Shown here: positions 44,813-54,467 of the stretch, piece after piece | How positions within the stretch are numbered: the first letter of the stretch is position 1 | Layout of the letters: every line of letters begins with the position of its first letter | NCBI GenBank assembly: GCA_023416585.1 | Contig: JAEZHM010000154.1 | Span: 124,001-188,000, forward strand | Direction of reading: 5' to 3' | Source: Bacillota bacterium | Lineage (GTDB): Bacteria > Bacillota > Clostridia > Christensenellales > Aristaeellaceae | DNA length: 64,000 nt | Program-made: the position numbers and the translations under genes | The notes under the pieces: generated by a model | Told to the model about the DNA's origin: nothing | Databases searched by the model: none | The model's input: the letters and a program-made list of their open reading frames with translations, nothing else

Positions 44813-45723
44813 TGATGAATCGGATTGTGGTCACAGGCTCGACAAGTATGATCGGAGTTGCACTGATTGAGGAATGCATCAAGCACGGTGTAGAAGTATT
44901 GGCATTTACTAGGAAGGATTCGCAAAACATAAGCCGTTTGCCGAATTCGAATTTGATTACTATCGTAGATCGTGATTTGGAAGATATAGATTCGTACGAA
45001 TCTAACAATAAAGGGTATGATGCATTTTACCATTTTGCATGGGGATATACGGACAAAGCAAGGCGCATGTCTTCTGAACTTCAGTATAAAAATGTTAGGT
45101 ACAGTATGGATGCAATAAACCTTGCAGCGCGCCTTGGATGTAAGAAGTTTATTGGGGCCGGTTCACAAGCGGAGTATGGTATTCATGTGGATGAAAAGAC
45201 CGGTCCGGATTCTCCATGCACCCCCCAAACCCCATATGGTATATGCAAATATGCGGCTGGAAAGCTTTGCTCAGTGATTGCAAAGCAAAACGGTATGGAT
45301 TGCTTCTGGGTTCGTATTTTTAGCGTGTATGGGAAATATGACCAGCCGGATTCCATGATTTCTTCGACAATTGCCAAGCTTAGAGCGGGAGAGCATTGCT
45401 CTTTTACGCCCGCAACACATAAGTGGGATTATCTCTATAGCGAAGATGCTGGTCGAGCATTTTACCTCATTGGAGAGAAAGCGAGAGGCAATAAAATGTA
45501 TTGCCTTGGGAAAGGTGAATCAAAACCTTTGTTTGAGTATATTTATACCCTAAAAAACTTTATTAGCAAAAAATCAAGTATTGGTATAGGGGAAATACAG
45601 TATAGTGATGGGGTACCAGTTGGCTTTTGTGCTGATACAACACAAATTAATCAGGACACGGGTTGGGTAGCTGAGTATGAATTTATAGATGGGATTAAGA
45701 AACTGCTGGCAAATGATAAATGA
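44812..45723 (+). CDS. NAD-dependent sugar epimerase/reductase (SDR)
   Basis: 303 residues, extended SDR with VVTGSTSMIGVALIEE, FYHFAWG, AGSQAEYG and catalytic YGICKYAAG. The size fits RfbJ/RfbS-type 4-ketoreductases that finish CDP-dideoxysugars, or a branched-sugar reductase. It starts at an ATG overlapping the transketolase stop, so it is coupled to it. Confidence 0.88.
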   Translation: MMNRIVVTGSTSMIGVALIEECIKHGVEVLAFTRKDSQNISRLPNSNLITIVDRDLEDIDSYESNNKGYDAFYHFAWGYTDKARRMSSELQYKNVRYSMDAINLAARLGCKKFIGAGSQAEYGIHVDEKTGPDSPCTPQTPYGICKYAAGKLCSVIAKQNGMDCFWVRIFSVYGKYDQPDSMISSTIAKLRAGEHCSFTPATHKWDYLYSEDAGRAFYLIGEKARGNKMYCLGKGESKPLFEYIYTLKNFISKKSSIGIGEIQYSDGVPVGFCADTTQINQDTGWVAEYEFIDGIKKLLANDK

Positions 45724-46267
45724 GCATTCGTATGGAATACCAAAATGTTGGATTTTTCATAATTCCAATATTTTCATATAATGAAAATGTATAGCTGCTT
45801 TGGATATGGAGATTACTAAAAACTCTATATAAGCATATGATACATGCCCATGTGCGAAAGCTAACTAGACCATTGTGGCAGAGCATGCGTAAAGAGAAAA
45901 GGTATTGTTTATATATAAAGGAAGCATTGTCAAGAATAGAGGAAGATGCGTAATCAAAACTTATAACAACTGTAATGATCTATATGATGTTGCGATGATG
46001 AGTTTTTCTTCTTCGCAAAATTATCCATCGTGTTGCGATTTTGAGCGATCTTGGTAGGCTTAACTTACTTTGGGATATTGGAATTACTATCCCCATTGTA
46101 GATTAAGCTAAGCTGATTGATGGTTATATTATTACCGCTTTGGGCCTAATCTGGCCCTATTTGTTATATGCCATATTCTGTTTCTAATTGATTTAGCAAT
46201 TGTTTGACTATATAATGTAATATATGTCTGAATAAATTTGCTTTTATGAGTAGGAAAGGAATTTGAA
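45724..46267. other. 544-bp AT-rich gap
   Basis: No frame with an RBS and protein-like composition is visible on either strand. It holds a promoter near its right end (46188-46216). Sparse inverted segments suggest gene decay, but no remnant can be named. Confidence 0.4.
46188..46216 (+). promoter_or_regulatory. Promoter of LtaS-like gene
   Basis: TTGATT (46188-46193), 17-bp spacer, exact TATAAT (46211-46216), 51 bp before the GTG start. Confidence 0.65.
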
Positions 46268-48814
46268 GTGAAAGACCAACCTATATCTGCAAAACGCACG
46301 TCATTGGAAAGAAGCAGTGTGATTTTCGTCAGCTTGTTGTTGCCATTTACATTTTTTATACAGGGACCGCTGCAATTGTACCTTACGAATATTAAGGAAT
46401 TTTGGTTTTCGATAAAGGAAGTATTGCTTGTTACTTTGATCCCGGCGGCCATACTTTTCGCAGTTTTGGCATCCATACTATTCCTTTTGCATAAAAAACC
46501 CCGTTCGATTGTTTTGGCGTTGCTCTTCGGTATCGGGTTTGCGTTTTACATTCAGGGAAATTTTCTGCTGTTTGACTATGGTGTTTTGGATGGGCGTGCT
46601 ATTGATTGGAGTATTTATACAAACCAGACAGCTGTTAATTCTATTGTGTGGCTCGCATGTATAATTGTTCCTTTTTTGCTTATTCGCTTATTGAAGCAAA
46701 AGTATTTACAAATATTATCTATAGTATCGGGCATCATCATATGCATGCAATTGGTATCTTTAACATCATTGCTTGTTACTACGCCAGTGAAGACAAGCGG
46801 CGACGGACATTATTTGTCAACGGATGATATGTTTGAGGTTTCGGCCCAAAAAAACGTGATCGTCTTTCTCATTGATACCTTTGATGTTAATTATATGGAC
46901 CATATGCTAAAAGAGTCGCCGGAACTCTTTGAGGCGTTTGATGGTTTTACTTATTTTCATAATTGTGTGGGGTCATATAGCACAACAAAAGGTGCTGTCC
47001 CATTCATACTGACTGGCCTACACTATTTCAATGATGTAAATCAAGCAGCATACCTGAAGAAAGCATGGTCGGACAATCCATTTTATGAAAAACTGCTTGA
47101 AAGAAACTACAATATCGGTTTATATACTTTTTCAGGCTTTGTATCGGAGAATCTAGGAGATACATTGGATAATTTTAGGGAAGATGAATTTCAGATGTCT
47201 TCGTATTCTAAATTCGGAAAGCTGATGTATCAATTGGTTTCTTTTCGCTATATGCCGCATGTGCTGAAGCCCTTATTCGCAGTATACAGCGGCGATTTTG
47301 ATTATTTGCAAACAGTTAAATCAAATGTACAAATGTATAAAATCAATGATGTAGATTTTCATACGAAATTCTCAGAGGAAGGCCTTTCGGTGTCAGCAAA
47401 TAAAAATATATTCCGCTTTTATCATTTAAATGGTTCACATCCGCCCTATACAATGAATTCAAAGTGTGAAAAGGTCGAAGATAACTCAGTTGATGTCTAT
47501 GAACAAACCAAAGGTGCACTGAATATTGTGGGCGAGTATATCGATCAGATGAAGACAATCGGGATTTATGATGATGCTACAATCATCGTCATGGCAGATC
47601 ATGGCACTCCTTCCAACAGGCCTACCGTCCCGGTGCTGCTTGTCAAGCGAGCGGGCAATTCAACAGGATTTTCGGTTTCAGAAGCTCCCGTTACTCATGA
47701 CGACTTGCAAGCTACTATCATGCAGGATATTGGCGAGGACTATATGCCGTTTGGCAGGTCGATGTTTGATGTGACAGTGGGCGAGGACCGCGCTCGAACT
47801 TTTTATTACCATAACTGGGAGGGCCAATGGGATACGGATTATTTGCCTGAGATGCATGAATTCTCTGTAACTGGAAACGCTAATGATGAAGAAGCTTTCC
47901 TGCCTACCGGCATTGTGTATCGCGAAGGAGAAATAGCAGGATGTGAGCCTCCCCAATTCGAAATAGGTGAAACATCATACATTTCTGGCAGGGAAGATTG
48001 TGCCAGCAGATATTTTACGTATGGGCTATCCGGCGTGGAAGAATCGCAGTATGCATGGACGGATGGTAAGCGATCACAGATCCGCATGAAATTGAACGAG
48101 GCTCCCGCAAACGATTTGAAACTGCAGCTTCAATATTCATCTGTATTCAATGGTCAACAGCGGCTGATTGTTTCCAGTGGAGGCTCGATACTTTTTAATG
48201 ATGTTGTAACATCGCTGCAGCAACAATCTGTAGCTATAATTGTGCCGAAAGAATTGGTCATAGATCATAAACTGACACTTGCGTTGGAATTTCCGGATGC
48301 TGTATCCCCGGAAAGTATATCTGGCATACAGGATCCACGTAAGTTGGCCTTCTCTGTCACTGCCCTGACAGTAGAATATTTGCGTGCCATCCCTCTGAAT
48401 ACCTCTATCGCATTTACCGAGGAAGAACACGCTAATCAGTTGTTTGTCTATGGCATATCCGCTCTGGATAATGGATTTGCATGGACTGAGGGGAAAAAAG
48501 GAAAAATGAACCTCATATTATCCGAGCAGCCTAAGAAGGATATCATCATGACTTGGGATGTGCAGTGGGTATTCAATGATTCACAACTTTTGACTGTACG
48601 GTGTGGAGGCCAAACCCTTTATAATGAACGAGTTGCGGCAGGGACTGGGGAACTGTCTATTGTGATTCCGCAAGCTTGTATAGAAAATCGGCTGCTTACC
48701 TTGGAACTAGAATACCCTGACGCAATCTCTCCGCAAACGCTCTTGCAAAGCAGTGATCCCCGCGAGCTTGCTTTTGCATTGAAGCATATCCGCTTTGGAC
48801 AGCAGTCCGAGTAA
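46268..48814 (+). CDS. LtaS/sulfatase-like membrane enzyme with duplicated C-terminal beta modules
   Basis: 848 residues, GTG start with GGAAAGGAA. About five N-terminal membrane segments (to residue 180) are followed by an alkaline-phosphatase-superfamily ectodomain. It has a metal Asp in FLIDTFD, a nucleophile Thr in STTKGAVPFILTG near 238, HLNGSHPPY and the metal pair MADHGTP. Relatives transfer phosphoglycerol, phosphoethanolamine or cleave sulfate. The C-terminus carries two tandem homologous beta-sandwich units (about 595-705 and 725-845), each with GxxxxxxxAWT-(D/E)G-K, an internal LTV.(C/S)GG and DA(V/I)SP....DPR.LAF. The same unit ends the protein at 54.5-56.4 kb. Confidence 0.88.
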   Translation: MKDQPISAKRTSLERSSVIFVSLLLPFTFFIQGPLQLYLTNIKEFWFSIKEVLLVTLIPAAILFAVLASILFLLHKKPRSIVLALLFGIGFAFYIQGNFLLFDYGVLDGRAIDWSIYTNQTAVNSIVWLACIIVPFLLIRLLKQKYLQILSIVSGIIICMQLVSLTSLLVTTPVKTSGDGHYLSTDDMFEVSAQKNVIVFLIDTFDVNYMDHMLKESPELFEAFDGFTYFHNCVGSYSTTKGAVPFILTGLHYFNDVNQAAYLKKAWSDNPFYEKLLERNYNIGLYTFSGFVSENLGDTLDNFREDEFQMSSYSKFGKLMYQLVSFRYMPHVLKPLFAVYSGDFDYLQTVKSNVQMYKINDVDFHTKFSEEGLSVSANKNIFRFYHLNGSHPPYTMNSKCEKVEDNSVDVYEQTKGALNIVGEYIDQMKTIGIYDDATIIVMADHGTPSNRPTVPVLLVKRAGNSTGFSVSEAPVTHDDLQATIMQDIGEDYMPFGRSMFDVTVGEDRARTFYYHNWEGQWDTDYLPEMHEFSVTGNANDEEAFLPTGIVYREGEIAGCEPPQFEIGETSYISGREDCASRYFTYGLSGVEESQYAWTDGKRSQIRMKLNEAPANDLKLQLQYSSVFNGQQRLIVSSGGSILFNDVVTSLQQQSVAIIVPKELVIDHKLTLALEFPDAVSPESISGIQDPRKLAFSVTALTVEYLRAIPLNTSIAFTEEEHANQLFVYGISALDNGFAWTEGKKGKMNLILSEQPKKDIIMTWDVQWVFNDSQLLTVRCGGQTLYNERVAAGTGELSIVIPQACIENRLLTLELEYPDAISPQTLLQSSDPRELAFALKHIRFGQQSE

Positions 48815-48998
48815 TTATGTGGGCTTGAATACTGTTCCGTACCATTAATGAAATGAAGAGGCTAGACTATAACAGAAAGAGGCGGCTAAATGTATGCGTG
48901 GCTTTGTTCCACTTGTCTATACTTGAGTATGTAAGAATCCTGTGCTAAAATGTATTGCATTGCACGTTCATGGTATAAACGAGCGAAAGGTTGTTCAC

Positions 48999-51107
48999 AT
49001 GGCCAGACTAATCGCAATTCTTGGCATTCCGCTTGGGTATCTGATGAATTTGTCTTATCAGATCTTTAGAAATTATGGCTCGGCGATTATCGTGTTTACA
49101 TTGCTTACAAAAGTGATTTTGTTGCCGGTATCCATATGGGTTCATAAAAATTCCATCAAAATTGTTAAAATCCAGCCTGAAATCAATTTTATGAAGGTGA
49201 AATTTTTCGGTGATTCGGATCGGATTGCAGACGAGCAGGCCAATATCTTTAAACGCGCAAAATATAACCCGCTGGCAAACTTGATCCCGCTGGCCATCCA
49301 GATCATCCTCCTTATGGGGTTGATCGATGTTATTTATCACCCGCTAGACCATTTGATTCGGTTGCCCAAAGAGCTTGTATCGGCGCTTGTATCGATTACC
49401 GGGAATCTTCTTGGAGCAGATACGGCTGCTTCCTCCATTCAGCTTTCTGTAATTGAGGCAGTGCGAAATGGCAAATTTGCTGACGCATTTGGGTCTGTGA
49501 GCAATCAATTTCCATCGCTTGATATTCCGAAAATTTTATCTTCCATCAGCAGCTTGCAGACGAGCTTTCTGGGCCTGGATATCAGCAGCATTCCCAATAT
49601 GACAAAAGGTATTATGATACTATCGCCGCTAATGGCGGGACTTTCTTCGTTTTTTCTGTGTATTATTCAGAACCATGCAAATGTTTTGCAATCTGAGCAA
49701 GGTAGGTTTAACCAATACGGTACGATGGCGCTATCGGTTGGACTGTCTCTCTATCTTGGCTGGTTTGTTCCCTATGGAGTCGCGCTGTACTGGACAGTTG
49801 GTAACCTGTATGGGATTCTCCAACTGTTGATACTGAATAAGGTTATCAAACCTCAAAGATTTGTGAACTTTGCAGAATTGGAAAAAAGCAAAAAAGAACT
49901 TGCGGCGCTGGAAAGCCTTATGAAAAGGAAAAAACCATTCTCCTATGATGAAAACGCAAAGCGGGAAATAGAGGATTACAAGCGGTTCTTTTCTGTGGGA
50001 AACAAGCACTTAGTTTTCTACTCCGAGAAGAGTGGGTTCTATAAGTATTTTGAAAGCATTATCCAAGAGCTATTGAAGCGCTCCAATATCACCATCCATT
50101 ATGTAACCAGTGACCCGGACGATGCGGTCTTTGAGAAGGCAATTCACCAGCCACGGATAAAACCGTATTATATTGGGGAAAAGCGGCTCATTACGTTGAT
50201 GCTCAAGATGGACGCAGATATGGTTGTTATGACGATGTCCGATCTTGGAAACTACCATATTAAACGAAGCTATGTGCGCAAGGATATAGAATACGTATAT
50301 CTCTTTCACTATCCGCTAAGCACGCATATGGTCTTGCGTACCGGCGCCCTGGATCATTACGATACGATCCTTTGCGTGGGGGAGTTTCAGTTTGCTGAAA
50401 TCAGGAAGGCAGAGGAGATTTATAAGCTGCCGGCAAAGAAGCTGATCCTATGCGGTTATGGACTGCTCGAGAAATTGCATGCTGGATACGAGAATATGGA
50501 AAAGAGGGAAAGAATACGAAAGAAGATCCTTGTCGCGCCATCATGGCAGACGGATAATATTCTCGACAGCTGCATTGACAATTTGCTGAAAGAACTACTG
50601 GGAAAGGGGTTCGAAGTTGTAGTTCGTCCACATCCTGAGTACATCAAACGCTATAGGCCAAAGATGGATGCCATTGTAGCCCGCTATGCAAATTATGGCG
50701 GCGGCGATCTGGCCTTTGAACTTGATTTCTCAGGGAATACATCCATATTTGATTCTGATGTTGTCGTCACCGACTGGTCCGGGACAGCGTATGAATTTGC
50801 GTTTGTGACTTGTAAACCTGCTGTGTTTATCGATACTCCGCCCAAAATACACAATGAAGAATATGAGAAGTTGGGTATTGAACCATTGGAGCTTGCGCTG
50901 CGCGAAAAAATTGGAATACGTGTTGCAACGGCTGCTTTGGATGGCCTATCCGATAAGCTTGAACGATTGCTCAGAGAATACGGCGAATATTACGCAACAA
51001 TTCTTGCAATGCGGGGAAAATATATCGCAAATTTCGGGCACAGCGGCGAAATAGGCAGCCGATATATTCTTGATAGTCTGAAGGCACGATCTGGTGTCAG
51101 ACGATAA
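48999..51107 (+). CDS. YidC/Oxa1 domain fused to TagF-like glycerophosphotransferase
   Basis: 702 residues from the ATG at 48999 (GAAAGG upstream). The N-terminal 300 residues match the YidC/Oxa1 core. LIAILGIPLGYLMNLSYQIF starts the first segment, and GSAIIVFTLLTKVILLPVSIW has Lys37 in the position of the conserved groove Arg. The cytoplasmic hairpin KIVKIQPEINFM and YNPLANLIPLAIQIILLMGL follow, then two late membrane segments ending in YWTVGNLYGILQ. Residues 340-700 resemble CDP-glycerol:poly(glycerophosphate) transferases: GNKHLVFYSEKSG, VVVRPHPEYI and DVVVTDWSGTAYEFAF..KPAVFID. This joins a membrane insertase-like module to a teichoic acid polymerase-like cytoplasmic domain. The function of the fusion is not known to me. 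Confidence 0.88.
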   Translation: MARLIAILGIPLGYLMNLSYQIFRNYGSAIIVFTLLTKVILLPVSIWVHKNSIKIVKIQPEINFMKVKFFGDSDRIADEQANIFKRAKYNPLANLIPLAIQIILLMGLIDVIYHPLDHLIRLPKELVSALVSITGNLLGADTAASSIQLSVIEAVRNGKFADAFGSVSNQFPSLDIPKILSSISSLQTSFLGLDISSIPNMTKGIMILSPLMAGLSSFFLCIIQNHANVLQSEQGRFNQYGTMALSVGLSLYLGWFVPYGVALYWTVGNLYGILQLLILNKVIKPQRFVNFAELEKSKKELAALESLMKRKKPFSYDENAKREIEDYKRFFSVGNKHLVFYSEKSGFYKYFESIIQELLKRSNITIHYVTSDPDDAVFEKAIHQPRIKPYYIGEKRLITLMLKMDADMVVMTMSDLGNYHIKRSYVRKDIEYVYLFHYPLSTHMVLRTGALDHYDTILCVGEFQFAEIRKAEEIYKLPAKKLILCGYGLLEKLHAGYENMEKRERIRKKILVAPSWQTDNILDSCIDNLLKELLGKGFEVVVRPHPEYIKRYRPKMDAIVARYANYGGGDLAFELDFSGNTSIFDSDVVVTDWSGTAYEFAFVTCKPAVFIDTPPKIHNEEYEKLGIEPLELALREKIGIRVATAALDGLSDKLERLLREYGEYYATILAMRGKYIANFGHSGEIGSRYILDSLKARSGVRR

Positions 51108-51133
51108 AAATAAACGTAAGGATGGTATTTGCT

Positions 51134-51418
51134 ATGAATAATCTCAAGAAAACGCTCGGTATCTTGTACTTTACAACATGCTTCACGCTTTTGTTCTCCC
51201 GGTCTGCGCATGCCTACATTGATCCATCTGTAACCACCTATACCATTCAGGCAATTGCGGGTGCTGCTGTCGCTATCGGTGCATTCATAACGATCTACTG
51301 GAGGCGCGCAAAGAAAAAAGTTAACAAGGCGCTTGGGATTGACGAGAATGCCAAGAAAGTGATGGAAGAAGAAATCATTGATTTTAATCCTGATGAAAAG
51401 AATGATGCTAACAATTGA
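51134..51418 (+). CDS. Small YIDPS-type membrane protein
   Basis: 94 residues from the ATG at 51134 (AAGGATGG upstream; an ATG at 51122 has no site). An N-terminal signal-like hydrophobic segment ends in a possible cleavage site AHA, then AYIDPSVTTY. A second hydrophobic segment (IQAIAGAAVAIGAFITIYW), RRAKKK and a 40-residue charged tail follow. Such AYIDPS proteins occur in Firmicute surface-polymer loci, but no function is assigned. It is 26 bp after the YidC-TagF gene, so the two are probably coexpressed. Confidence 0.75.
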   Translation: MNNLKKTLGILYFTTCFTLLFSRSAHAYIDPSVTTYTIQAIAGAAVAIGAFITIYWRRAKKKVNKALGIDENAKKVMEEEIIDFNPDEKNDANN

Positions 51419-51625
51419 CTGCTGCACAACATTCTATAAGGCAATAGAGTTCTTATTTCCCGTTGCCAAGTTGTATTGCCTTGCATCCGCAATTTTCGGA
51501 TGCGAGACGGCATATAGCTCAAATTTACTCATGGCCAAGCATGCAGTAAAAGGCGTGTTAACTGGCAGCACATGAGTAGCGGTGTATATTTCTTTACAGA
51601 AAAGCAGCTTGGAAGCGAGTTTTTA

Positions 51626-51654
51626 TTGAGAAAACTGGCTGTTTCTGGTACAAT
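51626..51654 (+). promoter_or_regulatory. Promoter ahead of GT-C gene pair
   Basis: TTGAGA (51626-51631), 17-bp spacer, TACAAT (51649-51654). Confidence 0.6.
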
Positions 51655-51682
51655 GATACAAAATAGAGAATGAGGTGAATGT

Positions 51683-51763
51683 TTGGGCATCCTGATTGCA
51701 TTGGAACTGTCCGAAGGTGTGCGATTTACATCACTTTATAGCATAATCAAATCATCAGTTTGA
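51683..51763 (+). CDS. Possible 26-residue leader peptide
   Basis: A TTG codon with AGGTG five bases upstream, 29 bp after the -10 element, opens 26 codons (MGILIALELSEGVRF...). It could be a leader peptide or the stub of a decayed gene. Support is only positional. Confidence 0.25.
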   Translation: MGILIALELSEGVRFTSLYSIIKSSV

Positions 51764-51913
51764 CAGTGTATTGATAACCTGCCGAACTTACTGCGGAATT
51801 TTCAGAAAAACAAAGTTGTTTGGTGATCTGCTGCTTGAAACATAACAGACAAACGGTAGATGCTGGTGTATTGCTATGCGTGCATATGAAAATGATAAGA
51901 GGATGAAGACAAC

Positions 51914-54373
51914 ATGGACTTGCCAGAAAGAGATCGATGTACCCGTCTGATTGCGACTGTGATAGCACTTGTCTGTTATGTGGCAACGATTTATACCTGC
52001 GTGCATGTGGATTCTATTTCACAGATCATATCGAATACATTTAGCGCATTTAATCTTATCACATACGCTATAGTTTGTTTTGTCTATATAGTGTTTTTTA
52101 TTGTATCTTTTCGATTGCTCAATACGAGTGAACGTTTGACTAGCAGATTGATGACCTCAATTGGTGACCTTGCAGGTAACCTCACAGCTGCTTGCGTAAT
52201 TCTCATCGCCGTTGTACTTTTCATTCTATTGTTTGTAAATGAGTGTACTAGTTACTTTGTCGATGAGCTTAGCGGTCTGATATGGCATGAGCTTTCCGTA
52301 TTCTTTGTTGTTCCAATGGCCATATGTCTAGTAACATTTTTCCTGCTTTGCACGTTCAGATCCGGGGTGATGTTTTCTACGGACCAAAAAAAGGATAATA
52401 GACTATTTTGGATTGCCACCATAATTATGGCATATATATTTGGACATATCCTGTTCACTCCAAATCTATCCTATAACTGGTATTCTGCATATCATGCAGA
52501 CGCTGTTTTCAACTCTGTGAGCAATACTTTAAATGGGGCACCGTATTCTGATATGGTAACATCAATATACGGTCACTATGCATTATTTTTTCTGCCGTTT
52601 CTGAAGCTGGCTCGTATGTTTGGCATTAGCAATAATATGGAGGTTTTTTCTCTTTTAGTGTCCGGGTTAATTATGCTATATATTCTACTTAATTCATATA
52701 CGCTAAGCGTATTTATCAAAAGCCAATTTCTCAAGATCTTGGGTCTGTTTACATTGCTTTTACCACTAGTAATGAGAGAGAATGTTTATTTAGCTTTAGT
52801 GCCATTGAGGATTCTGCCAGTTAATGTGCTTGTGGCGCTTATTGCGTATGCTACAAAGCATATGCTGCATTCCAGAAGATTGTGCGCATTCGGTTACGCG
52901 GTATGTTCACTCCTTATTGTATGGAACACAGAAACGGGATTTATAGCGCTTGCCGCATGGGCATCGTATTTTTGTTGTCTCTGTCTGCAGAAGAGCACTA
53001 TACAGGCCGTAAAGGCCATCGGCTTGCATATCGTGTTATGCGCTATTTCCTTCCTTGCAGCCATCGGCATTGTCGAATTATACAATATTTCAGTCGGGGG
53101 CACACTTATTTCAGTCAAAACATTCCTGTATCCGCTATTCACAGGCATGGGAATCGGCACTTATGAAGCGGCATTACCAACAAAAATATCGGTTTGGCCA
53201 TTTGCTTTATTGCTAATGTTGATATTCGTCACAAGAGGTATCTCATCAACCAGGTTATATAAACGTAATAGCAGTGTCGAAATTCATTCGGCTGCATTTC
53301 TTGGCATAGCGGTCATGGGTATCGGGGCGATGACATATGCGATGAACAGACCTGCTCCAATGAGTTTCGCCGTCAGCCAAAGCGTCTATGCATTGTTCCT
53401 TTGCTCTCTTGTGCAGGATGCGTTGCCAGATATCAAAGAGTTCCATGATAAGAAAAGCCTGCGGGGGATCAGCGGAAGTGTCGCAATTCTTGCTTCGACC
53501 GGTATAGTGGTTCTGGGCGTACTGTTCCTGCTGTCGACAGCAACTGTCATTCAAATGGGAACATGGGCAGGAGCCATGTTGCCTGCAAAATCATCGGAAC
53601 TTTGGGATACGGCTAAGCAAATTGCTGCTGCTGTACCGGATGGTACGCCTGCGATAGGCAATAATGTTACACAGCTATATGCATATCTCAATCGCGATAC
53701 AAAAATGTATACAATGGATTATTCAGATATGAGCATTGGTGACAGCATGTTTAAATATGCGGATAACCTTTTCTATGATGCAAATAGACAAGGCCTGGTG
53801 ATTGGCCTTGATGCGAGTAACCTGCATAAATCGGCGTCACTCAGCGGATATATGCAATTTATGGGGACACACTTATTGGCCGGGCGTTGGATTGTCCCAT
53901 CTAATAGCGGATATAATGTAGTGTATGATTACTATGTGCCTGTGGGTGAAGTACCGAATGTTATTGACTTTACATCAAGCGGGAACAGCAACTATTATCT
54001 CGCGAATGGATGGCGTGACCAGGAAGAGACACACCGCTGGGCATATCGGGAGGCTTCCCTCCGTTTCTACCTCGATGAACCAAAGGACATTGTCATGGAA
54101 GCGGAATGTGGTTTTATGTCTATGAATACAATTGTTCACGTTATGTATAACGGCGAAGAAGTTATGACATGGGCTAATGGACAATCTAGTGTGGTTACGC
54201 TACCTACTGATCTTTGGTCTGAAAGCAAATATCAGCAAATTGTTTTTTTAACCGAGAATACTCCAGAGGCGTCGAATGAGGAGCAAGCACAGACACTATC
54301 CATTTCGTTTACGCAAATAGGTTTTACTGTGCTCAACCCTCCCCAGCAGATGGAAGAAATCACAGGAAAATAG
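51914..54373 (+). CDS. Polytopic GT-C-like membrane protein with beta-sandwich end
   Basis: 819 residues with about 12 hydrophobic segments to residue 560, the architecture of polyprenyl-phosphate-sugar-dependent (GT-C) glycosyltransferases. An acidic site follows the early segments (NWYSAYHADAVFN near 195). The external C-terminal 250 residues include a beta-sandwich: NYYLANGW...HRWAYREASLRFYL, VMYNGEEV and a final LSISFTQIGFTVLN. This resembles the modules of the LtaS-like and following proteins. It probably adds a sugar to the surface polymer on the outside of the membrane. RBS AGAGGATGAAG. Confidence 0.75.
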   Translation: MDLPERDRCTRLIATVIALVCYVATIYTCVHVDSISQIISNTFSAFNLITYAIVCFVYIVFFIVSFRLLNTSERLTSRLMTSIGDLAGNLTAACVILIAVVLFILLFVNECTSYFVDELSGLIWHELSVFFVVPMAICLVTFFLLCTFRSGVMFSTDQKKDNRLFWIATIIMAYIFGHILFTPNLSYNWYSAYHADAVFNSVSNTLNGAPYSDMVTSIYGHYALFFLPFLKLARMFGISNNMEVFSLLVSGLIMLYILLNSYTLSVFIKSQFLKILGLFTLLLPLVMRENVYLALVPLRILPVNVLVALIAYATKHMLHSRRLCAFGYAVCSLLIVWNTETGFIALAAWASYFCCLCLQKSTIQAVKAIGLHIVLCAISFLAAIGIVELYNISVGGTLISVKTFLYPLFTGMGIGTYEAALPTKISVWPFALLLMLIFVTRGISSTRLYKRNSSVEIHSAAFLGIAVMGIGAMTYAMNRPAPMSFAVSQSVYALFLCSLVQDALPDIKEFHDKKSLRGISGSVAILASTGIVVLGVLFLLSTATVIQMGTWAGAMLPAKSSELWDTAKQIAAAVPDGTPAIGNNVTQLYAYLNRDTKMYTMDYSDMSIGDSMFKYADNLFYDANRQGLVIGLDASNLHKSASLSGYMQFMGTHLLAGRWIVPSNSGYNVVYDYYVPVGEVPNVIDFTSSGNSNYYLANGWRDQEETHRWAYREASLRFYLDEPKDIVMEAECGFMSMNTIVHVMYNGEEVMTWANGQSSVVTLPTDLWSESKYQQIVFLTENTPEASNEEQAQTLSISFTQIGFTVLNPPQQMEEITGK

Positions 54374-54467
54374 CCGAAGTGGGCAGCTATGCAATGCAAA
54401 TAATCTGTTTGCAGCTGAACAGAGTAAACTTCACACTCATGCAAAATCGGTTTCGGAGGCGAAGAAA

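Larger units (their letters stand above)
51419..51913. other. 495-bp intergenic stretch with promoter and micro-ORF
   Basis: Holds a promoter at 51626-51654 and a short frame at 51683-51763. The rest has no supported gene. The distance of about 260 bp from promoter to the next large gene implies a long leader. Confidence 0.45.
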
